Shown piece by piece: positions 9,361 through 18,223 of a DNA stretch of 64,000 nucleotides (position 1 is its first letter; each line of letters starts with the position of its first letter). This DNA comes from Phycisphaerales bacterium (GTDB taxonomy: Bacteria; Planctomycetota; Phycisphaerae; Sedimentisphaerales; Anaerobacaceae). Where the stretch lies: contig PMZJ01000037.1 in the NCBI GenBank assembly GCA_003170415.1, positions 1 through 64,000 on the forward strand, given 5' to 3'. The notes below the pieces were generated by a model. The model was not told the DNA's origin, searched no databases, and saw nothing but the letters and a program-made list of their open reading frames with translations. The position numbers were made by a program, and so were the translations under genes.

Positions 9361-10767
9361 ATGGAGATGCGATTAAGGTTTTTGGGGGCGGCGCAGAACG
9401 TAACAGGTTCTCGTCATCTTCTTGAGGTTGACGGAATTCGTCTTCTTGTTGACTGCGGGCTTTATCAGGAAAGGCAGTTTCAGGAAAGAAACTGGGCGCC
9501 GTTTACTGTGCCTCCCGAAAGTATAAACGCTGTATTCCTCACGCATGCTCATCTTGACCACTGCGGATTGCTGCCCAAGCTTGTACGCGATGGCTTCAGT
9601 GGGAGGATTTACTGCACGACTGCCACGGCTGAGATAGCACGGATTATACTGCTGGATTCGGCCAAGATACAGGAAGAAGACGCCGAACACAAACGCGAAA
9701 GACACCAAAGAGAAGGCAAAACGGGGCCTTATCCGGAAGCCCCTCTTTACACGACGAAAGACGCAGAGGCCTGCTTCCCGCATTTTGAGCCGGTCAAATA
9801 CCGCCAGCAGATAAACATTGCTGACGGGATAGTAGTAACTCTTTGCGATGCCGGGCATGTGCTTGGCTCGTCGATGATACGGGTTGACGTGAATCGTAAC
9901 GGCGATAAAAGGACAGTGCTGTTTACAGGCGATTTAGGCAGACCCGGCAGGCCTATTCTGCCTGACCCCAGCATTCCCGAAAAGGCGGATTACATTGTTA
10001 TCGAATCGACCTATGGCGACAGGGTTCACTGTAAGACCTGTGACGTGAAAAAGCAGATGGCGGACGTCATCAACGCGACCAAAGAAAGGGGCGGCAACAT
10101 TGTTGTCCCCAGCTTCGCGCTGGAACGTTCGCAGGAAATCCTTTTCTACATCGAGGAGTTGTTATCTGAAAATGCCATACCGCATCTGATGATTTTCTTG
10201 GACAGCCCGATGGCGGCCAAGATTACCGAGATTTTCAGGCATCATCAGGAACTGTTCGATGAAGAGACGCAGAAGATGCTCCGGGAACATCATTCGCCCT
10301 TTGACCTGCCCGGATTGAAGGTGACGCCGTCGAGCGAAGAATCCAAGGCGATAAACCACATCAGCGGGACGGTTATGATAATAGCCGGGGCCGGTATGTG
10401 CACAGGAGGCAGGATCAAACATCATTTAGTCAATAACATCTCACGAAAAGAAAGCTCTATAATGTTCGTAGGGTATCAGTCGGTGGGGACATTGGGCAGG
10501 TTAATCGTTGACGGCGCTAAAAAGGTGCGAATACTCGGCGAAGAATACAAAGTCAAGGCGAAGGTGGTGCAGATAAACGGCTTTTCGGCTCACGCCGACA
10601 AAAACGAGATGCTTAACTGGCTTAGGAAATTAAAATCGCCTCCCAAACAAATCTTTCTTGTCCACGGCGAGCCGGAAAGCGCAAAGGCATTCGGCGTATT
10701 TTTAAGGGCCAAAACCGGCTGGCAGGTCAGCATTCCCGCCTACGAAGACCAGGTTGTCCTCGATTGA
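9361..10767 (+). CDS. MBL-fold beta-CASP RNA nuclease (Ysh1/CPSF73-like)
   Basis: 468 residues, the family's usual size. Metal-binding motif 2 is HAHLDH (62-67). Later motifs are CDAGHVLGSS, FTGDLGR, ESTYGDR, PSFALERSQE, GAGMCTGGRIKHH and FSAHADKNEM, which together define the beta-CASP group. These enzymes process or degrade RNA, and some act on DNA. No N- or C-terminal RNA-binding extension is present. It lies directly behind lexA on the same strand (10 bases), so co-transcription is likely, though a link to the SOS response is only suggested by position. Confidence 0.9.
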   Translation: MEMRLRFLGAAQNVTGSRHLLEVDGIRLLVDCGLYQERQFQERNWAPFTVPPESINAVFLTHAHLDHCGLLPKLVRDGFSGRIYCTTATAEIARIILLDSAKIQEEDAEHKRERHQREGKTGPYPEAPLYTTKDAEACFPHFEPVKYRQQINIADGIVVTLCDAGHVLGSSMIRVDVNRNGDKRTVLFTGDLGRPGRPILPDPSIPEKADYIVIESTYGDRVHCKTCDVKKQMADVINATKERGGNIVVPSFALERSQEILFYIEELLSENAIPHLMIFLDSPMAAKITEIFRHHQELFDEETQKMLREHHSPFDLPGLKVTPSSEESKAINHISGTVMIIAGAGMCTGGRIKHHLVNNISRKESSIMFVGYQSVGTLGRLIVDGAKKVRILGEEYKVKAKVVQINGFSAHADKNEMLNWLRKLKSPPKQIFLVHGEPESAKAFGVFLRAKTGWQVSIPAYEDQVVLD

Positions 10768-10802
10768 CAATTGATTGTTGATTATTTCAGGGGACGGATA
10801 AA

Positions 10803-10868
10803 ATGTGTGAGTTCTGTTTAAAGAACGGCGAAGGCCAAAAACGGTATCTTCAGAGAAGGCATAATTAA
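10803..10868 (+). pseudogene. Remnant of an MCEFC-type 4Fe-4S protein N-terminus
   Basis: A 21-codon frame beginning MCEFCLKNGEGQKRYLQ starts 35 bases past the nuclease stop. I recall a family in anaerobes that starts with MCEFC and a nearby HGEGKKWYL motif and continues for well over 100 residues of Fe-S protein. Here a stop follows after 21 codons and no continuation is seen in other frames. It may be a decayed gene or a genuine micro-protein. It precedes the ferric-reductase-like gene by 60 bases. Confidence 0.35.
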
Positions 10869-10928
10869 GCAAAATTTTTCTTGCCAATTCTTGCAAAGCA
10901 TCTAAACTGTCATTGTGTGAGATATATT

Positions 10929-12281
10929 ATGGATATTGGCAAGGAACAAAATAACAGATGGCTTCATCCCTGTTGCTTTGAGTCAAAAACCGCGACTTTA
11001 ATTCTGCGCACTGTTTATGCGATTGTTGTATTATTGACGCTGGCGATTGGATGGGCAACTGTCCGTAATAGCGATGACCTGCCGCTGACGAAAGTCGGGT
11101 TTATCACCGCCCTTATTGGTTTTTCGATTATCGCCGTCCAGGTAATGCTCGGCTCACGCCTGAAATTGCTGGACCGTGCCTTTGGGCTCGATAAAGTGGT
11201 GATATTTCATCGGAAAATGGGCGTGGTAGCGGCAGTGCTTTTGCTGTCACATCCGCTGCTGATGGCGTTAGGAAAAAAAAGCTTTAAGCTTTTTTATTTT
11301 CATACATCGTGGCAGGTAAACCTGGGCAAAGGAGGGTTATTGTTACTCGTCGCAGGCGTGCTGCTCGCTTTATTTTATTCCAAATTCCGGCTGGATTACA
11401 ATGTCTGGCGGCTGATTCACAAAACGATGATTGTGGTGGTCATTCTTGCATTTGCACATTCGATACTTATCGGGGACGCATTTAAAATCGGATGGATTAA
11501 GGCCTGGTGGTGGGCGCTTCTGGTCTTTGCGTGCGCGACGTTCTTTTGGCAAAATTTCGTTGTTATTCTGTTTGGCAGGAAAAAGTATATCGTAAAATCC
11601 GTAACGAAGGAGACGCACGACACATTTACCCTCAGGTTCGAACCGGCAGGCAGTCCCGGTACACCGGTTTTGGATTACAAGCCCGGGCAATTTATGTTTC
11701 TTGAACTGCAGCATCGAGGCAGGATGAGCGAAGAGCATCCTTTTACCATCAGCAGCTCGCCAACCGCGCAGGGACACATTACGGCCACGATTAAGAAATC
11801 CGGCAATTATACAAATCTGATAGACCAGACGCAGGTTTCGGACGCCGCCTTTTTGCAGGCGCCTTTCGGCAGATTCAGCTGGGCATTTGATAATCCGTCG
11901 AGCTTCCTGTTTATTGTGGGCGGTGTGGGTATAACGCCGATTCACAGTATGATTACGGCCCTTTGCGATATTGGCGACAAAAGAAACGCGGTGCTTATCT
12001 ACGCCAACAAAACCGAACAGGACATCATTTTCCGCACACAATTCGACAATCTGCCTGTAAACTTCAAGGTTGTTTATGTCCTCTCGAAGCCGGGACAAAA
12101 CTGGCAGGGATTTGGGGGTCATATCAACACAGAAATCATAAAAAACTCAGCAGGGGGATTGCTCGACTCTGCGGATGTGTATCTTTGCGGGCCGCCAATG
12201 ATGATGCAAAGCGTGGTGAATGCCCTCGAATCGCTTGGCGTTGATAAAAGGAAAATACATTACGAACGGTTTACGATTTAA
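10929..12281 (+). CDS. Ferric-reductase-like transmembrane flavo-haem oxidoreductase
   Basis: The N-terminal half is a ferric_reduct-type membrane domain with about six helices and histidines suited to haem binding (FHRKMGVV, SHPLLM, LIHKTMIVV, FAHSILIG). The C-terminal half is an FNR-type module: EHPFTISSSP binds FAD, GGVGITPIHSM begins the NAD(P) fold, and YLCGPPMMM is the terminal nucleotide motif. It should move electrons from NAD(P)H through FAD to haem and across the membrane. The acceptor (ferric chelate, sulfoxide-reductase partner or oxygen) is not determined. I chose the ATG at 10929; an in-frame TTG lies at 10881. Confidence 0.85.
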   Translation: MDIGKEQNNRWLHPCCFESKTATLILRTVYAIVVLLTLAIGWATVRNSDDLPLTKVGFITALIGFSIIAVQVMLGSRLKLLDRAFGLDKVVIFHRKMGVVAAVLLLSHPLLMALGKKSFKLFYFHTSWQVNLGKGGLLLLVAGVLLALFYSKFRLDYNVWRLIHKTMIVVVILAFAHSILIGDAFKIGWIKAWWWALLVFACATFFWQNFVVILFGRKKYIVKSVTKETHDTFTLRFEPAGSPGTPVLDYKPGQFMFLELQHRGRMSEEHPFTISSSPTAQGHITATIKKSGNYTNLIDQTQVSDAAFLQAPFGRFSWAFDNPSSFLFIVGGVGITPIHSMITALCDIGDKRNAVLIYANKTEQDIIFRTQFDNLPVNFKVVYVLSKPGQNWQGFGGHINTEIIKNSAGGLLDSADVYLCGPPMMMQSVVNALESLGVDKRKIHYERFTI

Positions 12282-12289
12282 AGACGGTG

Positions 12290-13738
12290 TCAGGTGCGGA
12301 GCTTGTGAAGAATATGCCAGTATGCGCCGCGGGTACCGGCTTTGATGGCATTCACCAGTTCGGTATTGTCGTTGTAATTATGGTCGGTTAAGACCGCATC
12401 GGCTTCATCTATTGGCTCGAAGAATCTCTTGTCGCCCGCGATAAAATCCTTTATCAATCTCGCCGGATTTTGGCCCAGCAGGTGCGATATGTAAAACGTC
12501 GGCCTGAACAAATTCACAGGGCCGGTATATTTGCGTTTAATATTTGGATTTGTTTCCATCGGGCCTTCGACGGCAGCCATAATCGCCATATCGGTTCCCG
12601 GGTAAACCCGCACGCCCAGCGGTGCTCCTGCGCAGTCGGGATTGATTTGTTTTATGAAGTCGATTGATTCTCTGACCGAGGCGGGCGTTTCGCCGGGGCC
12701 GCCGAAAATCAGATCAATCATCACGGTGATTCCGTTATCTTTGCACCATTGAACCGCGTTGGCGAGGTCCTGCCTGGTGTGCCTTTGGCGATAGACCCTT
12801 AGCATCACTTCGCAACCGGAATCGCCGGTAAAATCGATGCCGACGCAGCCGGCCTTTCGCATAATCGCCGCCAGTTCTGCGTCAAAAGGCACGACCGCCA
12901 TATACGCATACCATTTCAACTGTTTGCCTAAACCTCGCCGCACGAATTCCTCACAGACCGCGTATGCGTGGTTGCGCGAAACGTTGAATTCGGAATCGCA
13001 GATGTGCAGCACGTCGATTCCCTTGGCCAGTAGCGTTTCTACCTCGTCGGCGACTTCCGCCGGCTTACGCACACGCACGAAAGTCCCCTTACTTATCCGG
13101 TCGGCACAGTAGATGCAATTGTGGCCGCAGCCGCGTTTGGTCTCGATGCCGAGTTGTCCGCCGCGATTGAAGTAGGTGACATTATCGACTGTGTCTCGGC
13201 TTGTGGATAGCGACAACGGCTCAGGCCACATCGGCTTGTTAGTGCGAACCTGCTCATCTTCCCACCAGGTCAGTCCCGCAACCTTGTCGAATTGCCATCG
13301 CCCCTGCAATTGCCCATACAGGTCGATTATCGCCTGCTCGCCGTCTCCGCGGATGCCGAAGTCGGCTTTTGTGTATTCAACAATCTGCTGGGCGAAAATT
13401 GAGAATCCTACGCCGCCGATAACAATCGGTGCGTTGGTGAGTTTGCGAATAGCCGCTATCTGTTCGGCTAATCTCGGAATAAACCACTGGCAGCTTGGCC
13501 AGAAACAATCGTCGACGTTGCGAAACGATAACCCGACAAGTTCGGGATTGTGTTTGCTGAAATAATCCCGCAGAGTCGCATCTTTGTTATCGGCCTGCGG
13601 TGAGCTTGTCGAAGCCGCCAAACACAAATCAACCAGGTCAACTTCGATACCGGCCTTTTTGGCAGCCCCGGCGATATAATCCAGTCCCACCGGGGCAATC
13701 GCCGGCTGCATCGTATTGGTGTTTATCAGTGTCAGCAT
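12290..13738 (-). CDS. B12-binding radical SAM protein
   Basis: 482 residues. The N-terminal part (about 1-150, PVGLDYIAGAAKKAG to VIGGVGFSIFAQQ) is a cobalamin-binding-type Rossmann fold. The radical SAM cluster motif CGHNCIYC (Cys204, Cys208, Cys211) sits at the start of the second domain. Enzymes of this class do methylations or ring rearrangements; the substrate is unknown. It is the last gene of a minus-strand run behind tatC. Residues 41-53 (AASTSSPQADNKD) are encoded by a segment that contains the widespread repeat core 'cttcgacaagctcaccgc' and look like an insertion in the B12 domain. Confidence 0.85.
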   Translation of the reverse strand: MLTLINTNTMQPAIAPVGLDYIAGAAKKAGIEVDLVDLCLAASTSSPQADNKDATLRDYFSKHNPELVGLSFRNVDDCFWPSCQWFIPRLAEQIAAIRKLTNAPIVIGGVGFSIFAQQIVEYTKADFGIRGDGEQAIIDLYGQLQGRWQFDKVAGLTWWEDEQVRTNKPMWPEPLSLSTSRDTVDNVTYFNRGGQLGIETKRGCGHNCIYCADRISKGTFVRVRKPAEVADEVETLLAKGIDVLHICDSEFNVSRNHAYAVCEEFVRRGLGKQLKWYAYMAVVPFDAELAAIMRKAGCVGIDFTGDSGCEVMLRVYRQRHTRQDLANAVQWCKDNGITVMIDLIFGGPGETPASVRESIDFIKQINPDCAGAPLGVRVYPGTDMAIMAAVEGPMETNPNIKRKYTGPVNLFRPTFYISHLLGQNPARLIKDFIAGDKRFFEPIDEADAVLTDHNYNDNTELVNAIKAGTRGAYWHILHKLRT

Positions 13739-13747
13739 CTTATCGCG

Positions 13748-14527
13748 TTATGTGTCCTGCGGTTTGCGTGTCTTGGCGCGTTTCTCGGAGAGCCAGCTCA
13801 AAAACAGTCCCAGCTCGAAAAGAAGATACATCGGTATAACCATAGCGAACAGAGAAACCGGGTCGCTGCCTGGTATGACGGCGGAAGCGATTACGACGAC
13901 CGCGAGAAACACATATTTTCTGGATTTCTTGAAAAACTCGGCTGACATTATGCCGGTTCTGATAAGGATGAATATGGCTATGGGCGTCTGGAACGACAGA
14001 CCGAAAATCAGCATCATGTTTGCCATAAAAGATATATAATTGGTGAAAGTGAAATTAGAGCTTACCTTCAGAAATTTTTCGTTGAAATAAACAAAAAATT
14101 GCAGCGTGGCAGGCGCTATTACGAAAATGAAAAGCAACGCCCCGGCGATAAAAAGAGATGAGCACAAAGGAACGGCAATATAAACGTATTTTTTTTCGTG
14201 AGGATAAAGACCAACCGAAACGAATTTCCATAACTGGTAAAAAATCCAAGGCGAGGAAATAACCACCGCCGCAATCATCGCTATTTCCATATAGCTGATA
14301 AAACCTTCAGCGGGGTCTATGCTCTGCAGGCGGGCGTTTTGCCCCATTGCCTTGATATAGGGCACCTCGATGAATGCTATCAGGTAATTGCCGAAGAACA
14401 TACAGATTGTGGCTGCTATGCCGAATCCCACCAGCGCGTAAATAATTCTGAATCGCAATTCCTCGAGATGGTCTCCGAGGGACATCGTAGTATCGGGAAT
14501 AGTTGATTTATCGGCTTTGCTGTTCAT
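13748..14527 (-). CDS. tatC: Sec-independent translocase TatC
   Basis: The family hallmark MSLGDHLEELRFRI near the N-terminus is followed by six hydrophobic segments. The conserved glutamate region after helix 2 and the FGLSFQTPIAIFIL block are also present. TatC recognises twin-arginine signals and forms the core of the Tat receptor in the inner membrane. Several likely clients are in this window (18.2, 21.1, 22.3 kb). The start is uncertain: ATG at 14527 is chosen, TTG at 14569 overlaps the tatA stop, and ATG at 14485 is also possible. Confidence 0.9.
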   Translation of the reverse strand: MNSKADKSTIPDTTMSLGDHLEELRFRIIYALVGFGIAATICMFFGNYLIAFIEVPYIKAMGQNARLQSIDPAEGFISYMEIAMIAAVVISSPWIFYQLWKFVSVGLYPHEKKYVYIAVPLCSSLFIAGALLFIFVIAPATLQFFVYFNEKFLKVSSNFTFTNYISFMANMMLIFGLSFQTPIAIFILIRTGIMSAEFFKKSRKYVFLAVVVIASAVIPGSDPVSLFAMVIPMYLLFELGLFLSWLSEKRAKTRKPQDT

Positions 14528-14565
14528 CGAAGGTATGGAAATGAACGGACGAATTTTTGGCCGAA

Positions 14566-14820
14566 TCAAACGGTCTTTTTGGAATCGTCGTCAGTTGGGG
14601 CTTTTTTTATCTCGTTGACGATATCGTCCTTTGTATTCTGGACCTCGTTCTGAACCTCATTAAGACCTTTCTTGAACTCGCTCATACCTTTGCCGAGATT
14701 CCTGGCCAGGTCCGGTAATTTTTTCCCGCCGAAGATTACCAGGACGATTAAAAGAATCCAAACCCAGTCCAGGCCCTGCGGCATCGATACTGCCATTACA
14801 TTTTGCATACATTCAGTCAT
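14566..14820 (-). CDS. tatA: Tat translocase subunit TatA/TatE
   Basis: 84 residues. One N-terminal TM helix ([14 protein letters not shown]) is followed by the amphipathic-helix signature [23 protein letters not shown] and a charged tail. This is the pore-forming TatA type; the short C-terminal tail argues against TatB. It lies directly upstream of tatC in the same transcription unit. Confidence 0.92.
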   Translation of the reverse strand: MTECMQNVMAVSMPQGLDWVWILLIVLVIFGGKKLPDLARNLGKGMSEFKKGLNEVQNEVQNTKDDIVNEIKKAPTDDDSKKTV

Positions 14821-14920
14821 TTTGGTCTTCCCTTAAATTTCCACAATATGATAAATCACCTGTCGTCAATAATCAACCATAAATTATCAATGATAATACG
14901 CCTGCGAATCGGCAGGGTGC

Positions 14921-15784
14921 TTATTTTGTCGCGGTTATCGGCACGATTTTTACGTCTCTGTCGCGGTCTTTGGCTGTATCTATTATATTGCCCATTTTGT
15001 CAACCGCGATACTGTGGCCGCCATAAACCCTGCCCGACCACGGCCCTCTGCTTATCCTGCCCACAGGATTGGTCCCCAAAACCATCGCGCCGGTTCGCTT
15101 CGCGGCTTCTGTGGCCACCTTATGAAACTCCTCGCTGTGCGCAGGCCATTTTTGCTCTTCTTCCGCGTAGCCATAAGGCACTAAAAGCAGGTTCGGTTTC
15201 AGCGCAGCCATTCGGTCGAGAAGGTCCTGGCGATGCGTGTCGGCGCATATAAGCAGGCCAATCTTGCCGAATTTGGTGTTCACCGTAGCGATATCGGATT
15301 CGCTTCCCGCCGTATAAGGAGGGGACATCAATTTTTTCGGGACGTTCACCTGGCGGTATTTGAGCAGAATCTGTCCCCGGTCATCAATGAGAAGGGCGCT
15401 GTTGAACAATCTTCCTAATTCAAATTCCTCAAGGCCGATACAGAGGTATGTCCCGTATTTTTTCGCCAGTTCGCAAAGTTGTTCCGAATCTGGCCCGGGG
15501 ATTGTGCAGGCCCTGGTGTGTGCATCGGAATTGAGCCAGCCAAGCATTGTCGCTTCTGGGAAGCATACCAATTCTGCACCTTTCGATTTGGCCTCGGCTA
15601 TGGCGTTTTCAATTCGGACGAAATTGCCGCTCCTGTCGCCGTCGAGGATGACTATCTGGCACATAGCTATGCCGGCGCTTTTACGCTTCTTCAGAACGTG
15701 GACTATTACCCCAACGACAATAATCGCCAGCAAAAGAACGCCCCAAACCGTTGCCCCATCGCTTGTGCATAATATGTTGAACAT
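14921..15784 (-). CDS. Membrane-anchored carbon-nitrogen hydrolase (nitrilase superfamily)
   Basis: Residues 13-31 form a TM anchor. The hydrolase domain follows from about residue 41 with the complete Glu-Lys-Cys triad: Glu77 in FPEATMLGW, Lys142 in LLKYRQVN, Cys180 in LLICADTHR. The superfamily hydrolyses nitriles, amides or N-acyl groups. The single anchor distinguishes it from Lnt, which has several TM helices. The substrate is unknown. It heads the run nitrilase-tatA-tatC-radical SAM, with a 100-base gap before tatA. Confidence 0.85.
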   Translation of the reverse strand: MFNILCTSDGATVWGVLLLAIIVVGVIVHVLKKRKSAGIAMCQIVILDGDRSGNFVRIENAIAEAKSKGAELVCFPEATMLGWLNSDAHTRACTIPGPDSEQLCELAKKYGTYLCIGLEEFELGRLFNSALLIDDRGQILLKYRQVNVPKKLMSPPYTAGSESDIATVNTKFGKIGLLICADTHRQDLLDRMAALKPNLLLVPYGYAEEEQKWPAHSEEFHKVATEAAKRTGAMVLGTNPVGRISRGPWSGRVYGGHSIAVDKMGNIIDTAKDRDRDVKIVPITATK

Positions 15785-15895
15785 TTCGCCTTATTTCCCC
15801 AAACCAGATTGATAAATGATTACTGATTATTATGCCATCTGCCGGCAAATAATCAATCACCATTTTCGGGTTTTCCCCTGACTGTCATCGGCGTT

Positions 15896-17041
15896 TCATC
15901 GCAGTTGAATCGTCGATTGTGATTGCGCGGAGCGTCGGGCGGCGCAAAGAATTTCGGTGACTGTCATATTATTTTCGAGAGACGCCAACTCCTGCGGCTT
16001 TATCCCGCCATTTACAACAGCGGCCAGATAAGTCAAAGAATCACTGTAAGGAGATTCGATTGCGTTGGCGGTGATTTTCTGCTCGGGTTTTCCATCGATG
16101 CGCAGAATCGCTGTTTTGTTATCGATAGTTTGAATTGAGCCGGCTGTGCCGTAGATTTCAATGTTATCCCTGCCATAGGGCCAGCTCCATGACGCCATTA
16201 TGATTACCTGCGTTTTGGGATAGGTTAGTATTACGGTCGCGTCATCATCCACTTTTGTGTAGATGTCCGGTTTTGTCTGTCGGGTAACAGCGGTTACGGA
16301 GAGCGGCTTTTGATTATTCAAAAACCAGGTAGTTAGATTAGCGCCGTAGCAGCCGAAATCAAAAAGAGCGCCGCCTCCGTTTAATTTCGGGTCGGTCAGC
16401 CAATTGAGGAATTCAGGCGAACAGCCGATTTCCTTCGGACCTGAATGACCTTTATAGAAGATAATTTTGCGAATCTCGCCGATTGTATTTTGCTCTATTA
16501 TGTCTCGCATCAGGGTATTCACGGGTTCCCACGTCGTAGAGTAGTTGACGAGAACTCGGATGCCTGCTTTCTTCGCGGCTTTGGCCATAGCGGCTGCGTG
16601 CTCGACACTGACGGCCAGCGGTTTTTCCATCATAACGTCTATGTGATGTGCGGCGCAGGCCTGAACAACTTGTAAATGGTCGAAGGTGGAGGTATAGGCG
16701 ACCACGGCCTGCGGTTTGGTTTCGTCGAGCATTTTATCGAGGTCTGTGTAAATTATCGACGGTGGAAGATGGTATCTCGCGACGTATTTGGCGGCAAGTT
16801 TGGCGTTTGGTTCAGCGATGCCGACAAGAGTAAAGTCCTTGCGATGAGGGATATCCCTCATCAGGCCGGTAACGTGGTCGTGGGTGAGGCCGGCAATCGC
16901 AAATCGAAAAGGCGGTTTGGCGTTGGCGTCCGCCTGCTGGTTTGAGTCGGAAGGTGAGGCAGAAATCACATCTGTATTAAAAGCTGCAACTATTGTTATC
17001 GTTGCGACAACGAGAAGGAATATAAAGGTTCTTGCGAACAT
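15896..17041 (-). CDS. Exported Gfo/Idh/MocA-family oxidoreductase
   Basis: The start at 17041 is supported by TAGGAGT 8 bases upstream, and the protein then begins with a clean signal sequence (MFARTFIFLLVVATITIVAA). The frame is open further upstream to 17167, but that part has no ribosome binding site. The Rossmann domain (RFAIAGLTHDHVTGLM) and the EKPLAVSVEHAAAMAKAAKKAG block with the catalytic lysine are typical of NAD(P)-dependent sugar or inositol dehydrogenases. The signal is Sec-like, without a twin arginine. Exported members are common in planctomycetes. Substrate unknown. Confidence 0.85.
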   Translation of the reverse strand: MFARTFIFLLVVATITIVAAFNTDVISASPSDSNQQADANAKPPFRFAIAGLTHDHVTGLMRDIPHRKDFTLVGIAEPNAKLAAKYVARYHLPPSIIYTDLDKMLDETKPQAVVAYTSTFDHLQVVQACAAHHIDVMMEKPLAVSVEHAAAMAKAAKKAGIRVLVNYSTTWEPVNTLMRDIIEQNTIGEIRKIIFYKGHSGPKEIGCSPEFLNWLTDPKLNGGGALFDFGCYGANLTTWFLNNQKPLSVTAVTRQTKPDIYTKVDDDATVILTYPKTQVIIMASWSWPYGRDNIEIYGTAGSIQTIDNKTAILRIDGKPEQKITANAIESPYSDSLTYLAAVVNGGIKPQELASLENNMTVTEILCAARRSAQSQSTIQLR

Positions 17042-17239
17042 AGTTTCGACTCCTATATTTTGAAGGTTTTGAATCCGGCGTTTTCCATTTAACTTCAAAC
17101 AAGGTATAATACCATGCCCTCTCCAAATCGCAACCATATGCTGCCCTTCCTTTCCGCGATTTGACATAAGTATCGGCGGGGGGTATAATCATTTGCTGTT
17201 TTTAGGGGCAATCCCGATAAAAGCGGGGTGCGGAATTTT

Positions 17240-18223
17240 ATGCATCTATATTCCGGTCGTGCGAGAACAATTGAATCCGTAGTTGGTGTGCTGATTTTGC
17301 TTATTATGATTGCAACAGCGGTCGGCATTTATATCATTTCGCGGGATTACAATATGGCCCGGTTCGGTGTGTCGTCGCCGCAGGAATCGCAGGGCGATTT
17401 TACGTCTGTCGGCAAAGCTGAAACGTATAATAATGATAATCTTTACGAGAAAATCGACGGCAAGGCCCCTATGTATCAGGAGGCCGGTTTTGTAAAACTC
17501 GACACGCAGCGGTTCGCTGCCAAAAGCAATTCCGAACTGGGATTCGAGCTTTACATTTACGATATGAACAATGCGAAGAACGCCTTTTCGGTTTACAGCA
17601 GGCAAAAAAGGACGGACGCGACCGACCTGAACGACCTGGGGACCTCGGCATTTGGATACGTGGCGGGCAACGCGATTTGCATATCCTTAGGCAAAAATTA
17701 TATCGAAATGATTGGTTCAGCCGAATCGAACGAACTGGTGGACGGGATGAAAGGTATCGCTAAAGACCTGTCCGCCAAATTTAAGCCGACCGATAAAGAC
17801 AAGATAGTTGAACTTGGATATTTTCCCGAAGGCACGGTGGCTGGGAGCTGGAAATTACAGATTGATAACGCCTTCGGATTTGACGGTCTTACCGATGCTT
17901 ACTCCGCGACGTATAAGATTGGTGGTAAAGGGGTTTCTATATTTTTCAGCAAACGTAAAAATGCTGATGAGGCGAAAACAGTCGCGAAGAATTATTACGA
18001 TTTTCTCATAACCAACGGAGGCAAGGTGGTTACGGTTGACAGCGAAATCCTCAAATCCGCCGGTGGGTCGGTCGTGGATTTTTACGGGGCCTTCGAGATT
18101 GTCTTCCCGGCGGGTGTATTTGTCGGGGGTGTTCACGAGGCGGATAACAAACAGGCGGCGGAAAAAGGTGCGGAAGTTTTAATTGACCAGCTTAAAAAGG
18201 TAACTGGAGAAATCGGTGGCTGA
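17240..18223 (+). CDS. DUF6599-like anchored periplasmic protein
   Basis: One N-terminal TM segment (IESVVGVLILLIMIATAVGIY) is followed by a soluble domain with LYEKIDGKAPMYQEAGF, the motif I associate with DUF6599. The function of that family is unknown. The ATG at 17240 is chosen over the in-frame GTG at 17228; neither has a strong ribosome binding site. It heads a run with a Tat-exported DUF362 protein (8-base overlap), a polyferredoxin and two Tat aldo/keto reductases, which suggests an envelope redox system. Confidence 0.65.
   Translation: MHLYSGRARTIESVVGVLILLIMIATAVGIYIISRDYNMARFGVSSPQESQGDFTSVGKAETYNNDNLYEKIDGKAPMYQEAGFVKLDTQRFAAKSNSELGFELYIYDMNNAKNAFSVYSRQKRTDATDLNDLGTSAFGYVAGNAICISLGKNYIEMIGSAESNELVDGMKGIAKDLSAKFKPTDKDKIVELGYFPEGTVAGSWKLQIDNAFGFDGLTDAYSATYKIGGKGVSIFFSKRKNADEAKTVAKNYYDFLITNGGKVVTVDSEILKSAGGSVVDFYGAFEIVFPAGVFVGGVHEADNKQAAEKGAEVLIDQLKKVTGEIGG

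Noticed and set aside
11370-12122. 250-codon minus-strand open frame
   Set aside because: It lies antisense within the ferric-reductase-like gene, whose FAD and NAD motifs are clear; no ribosome binding site or recognisable motif.
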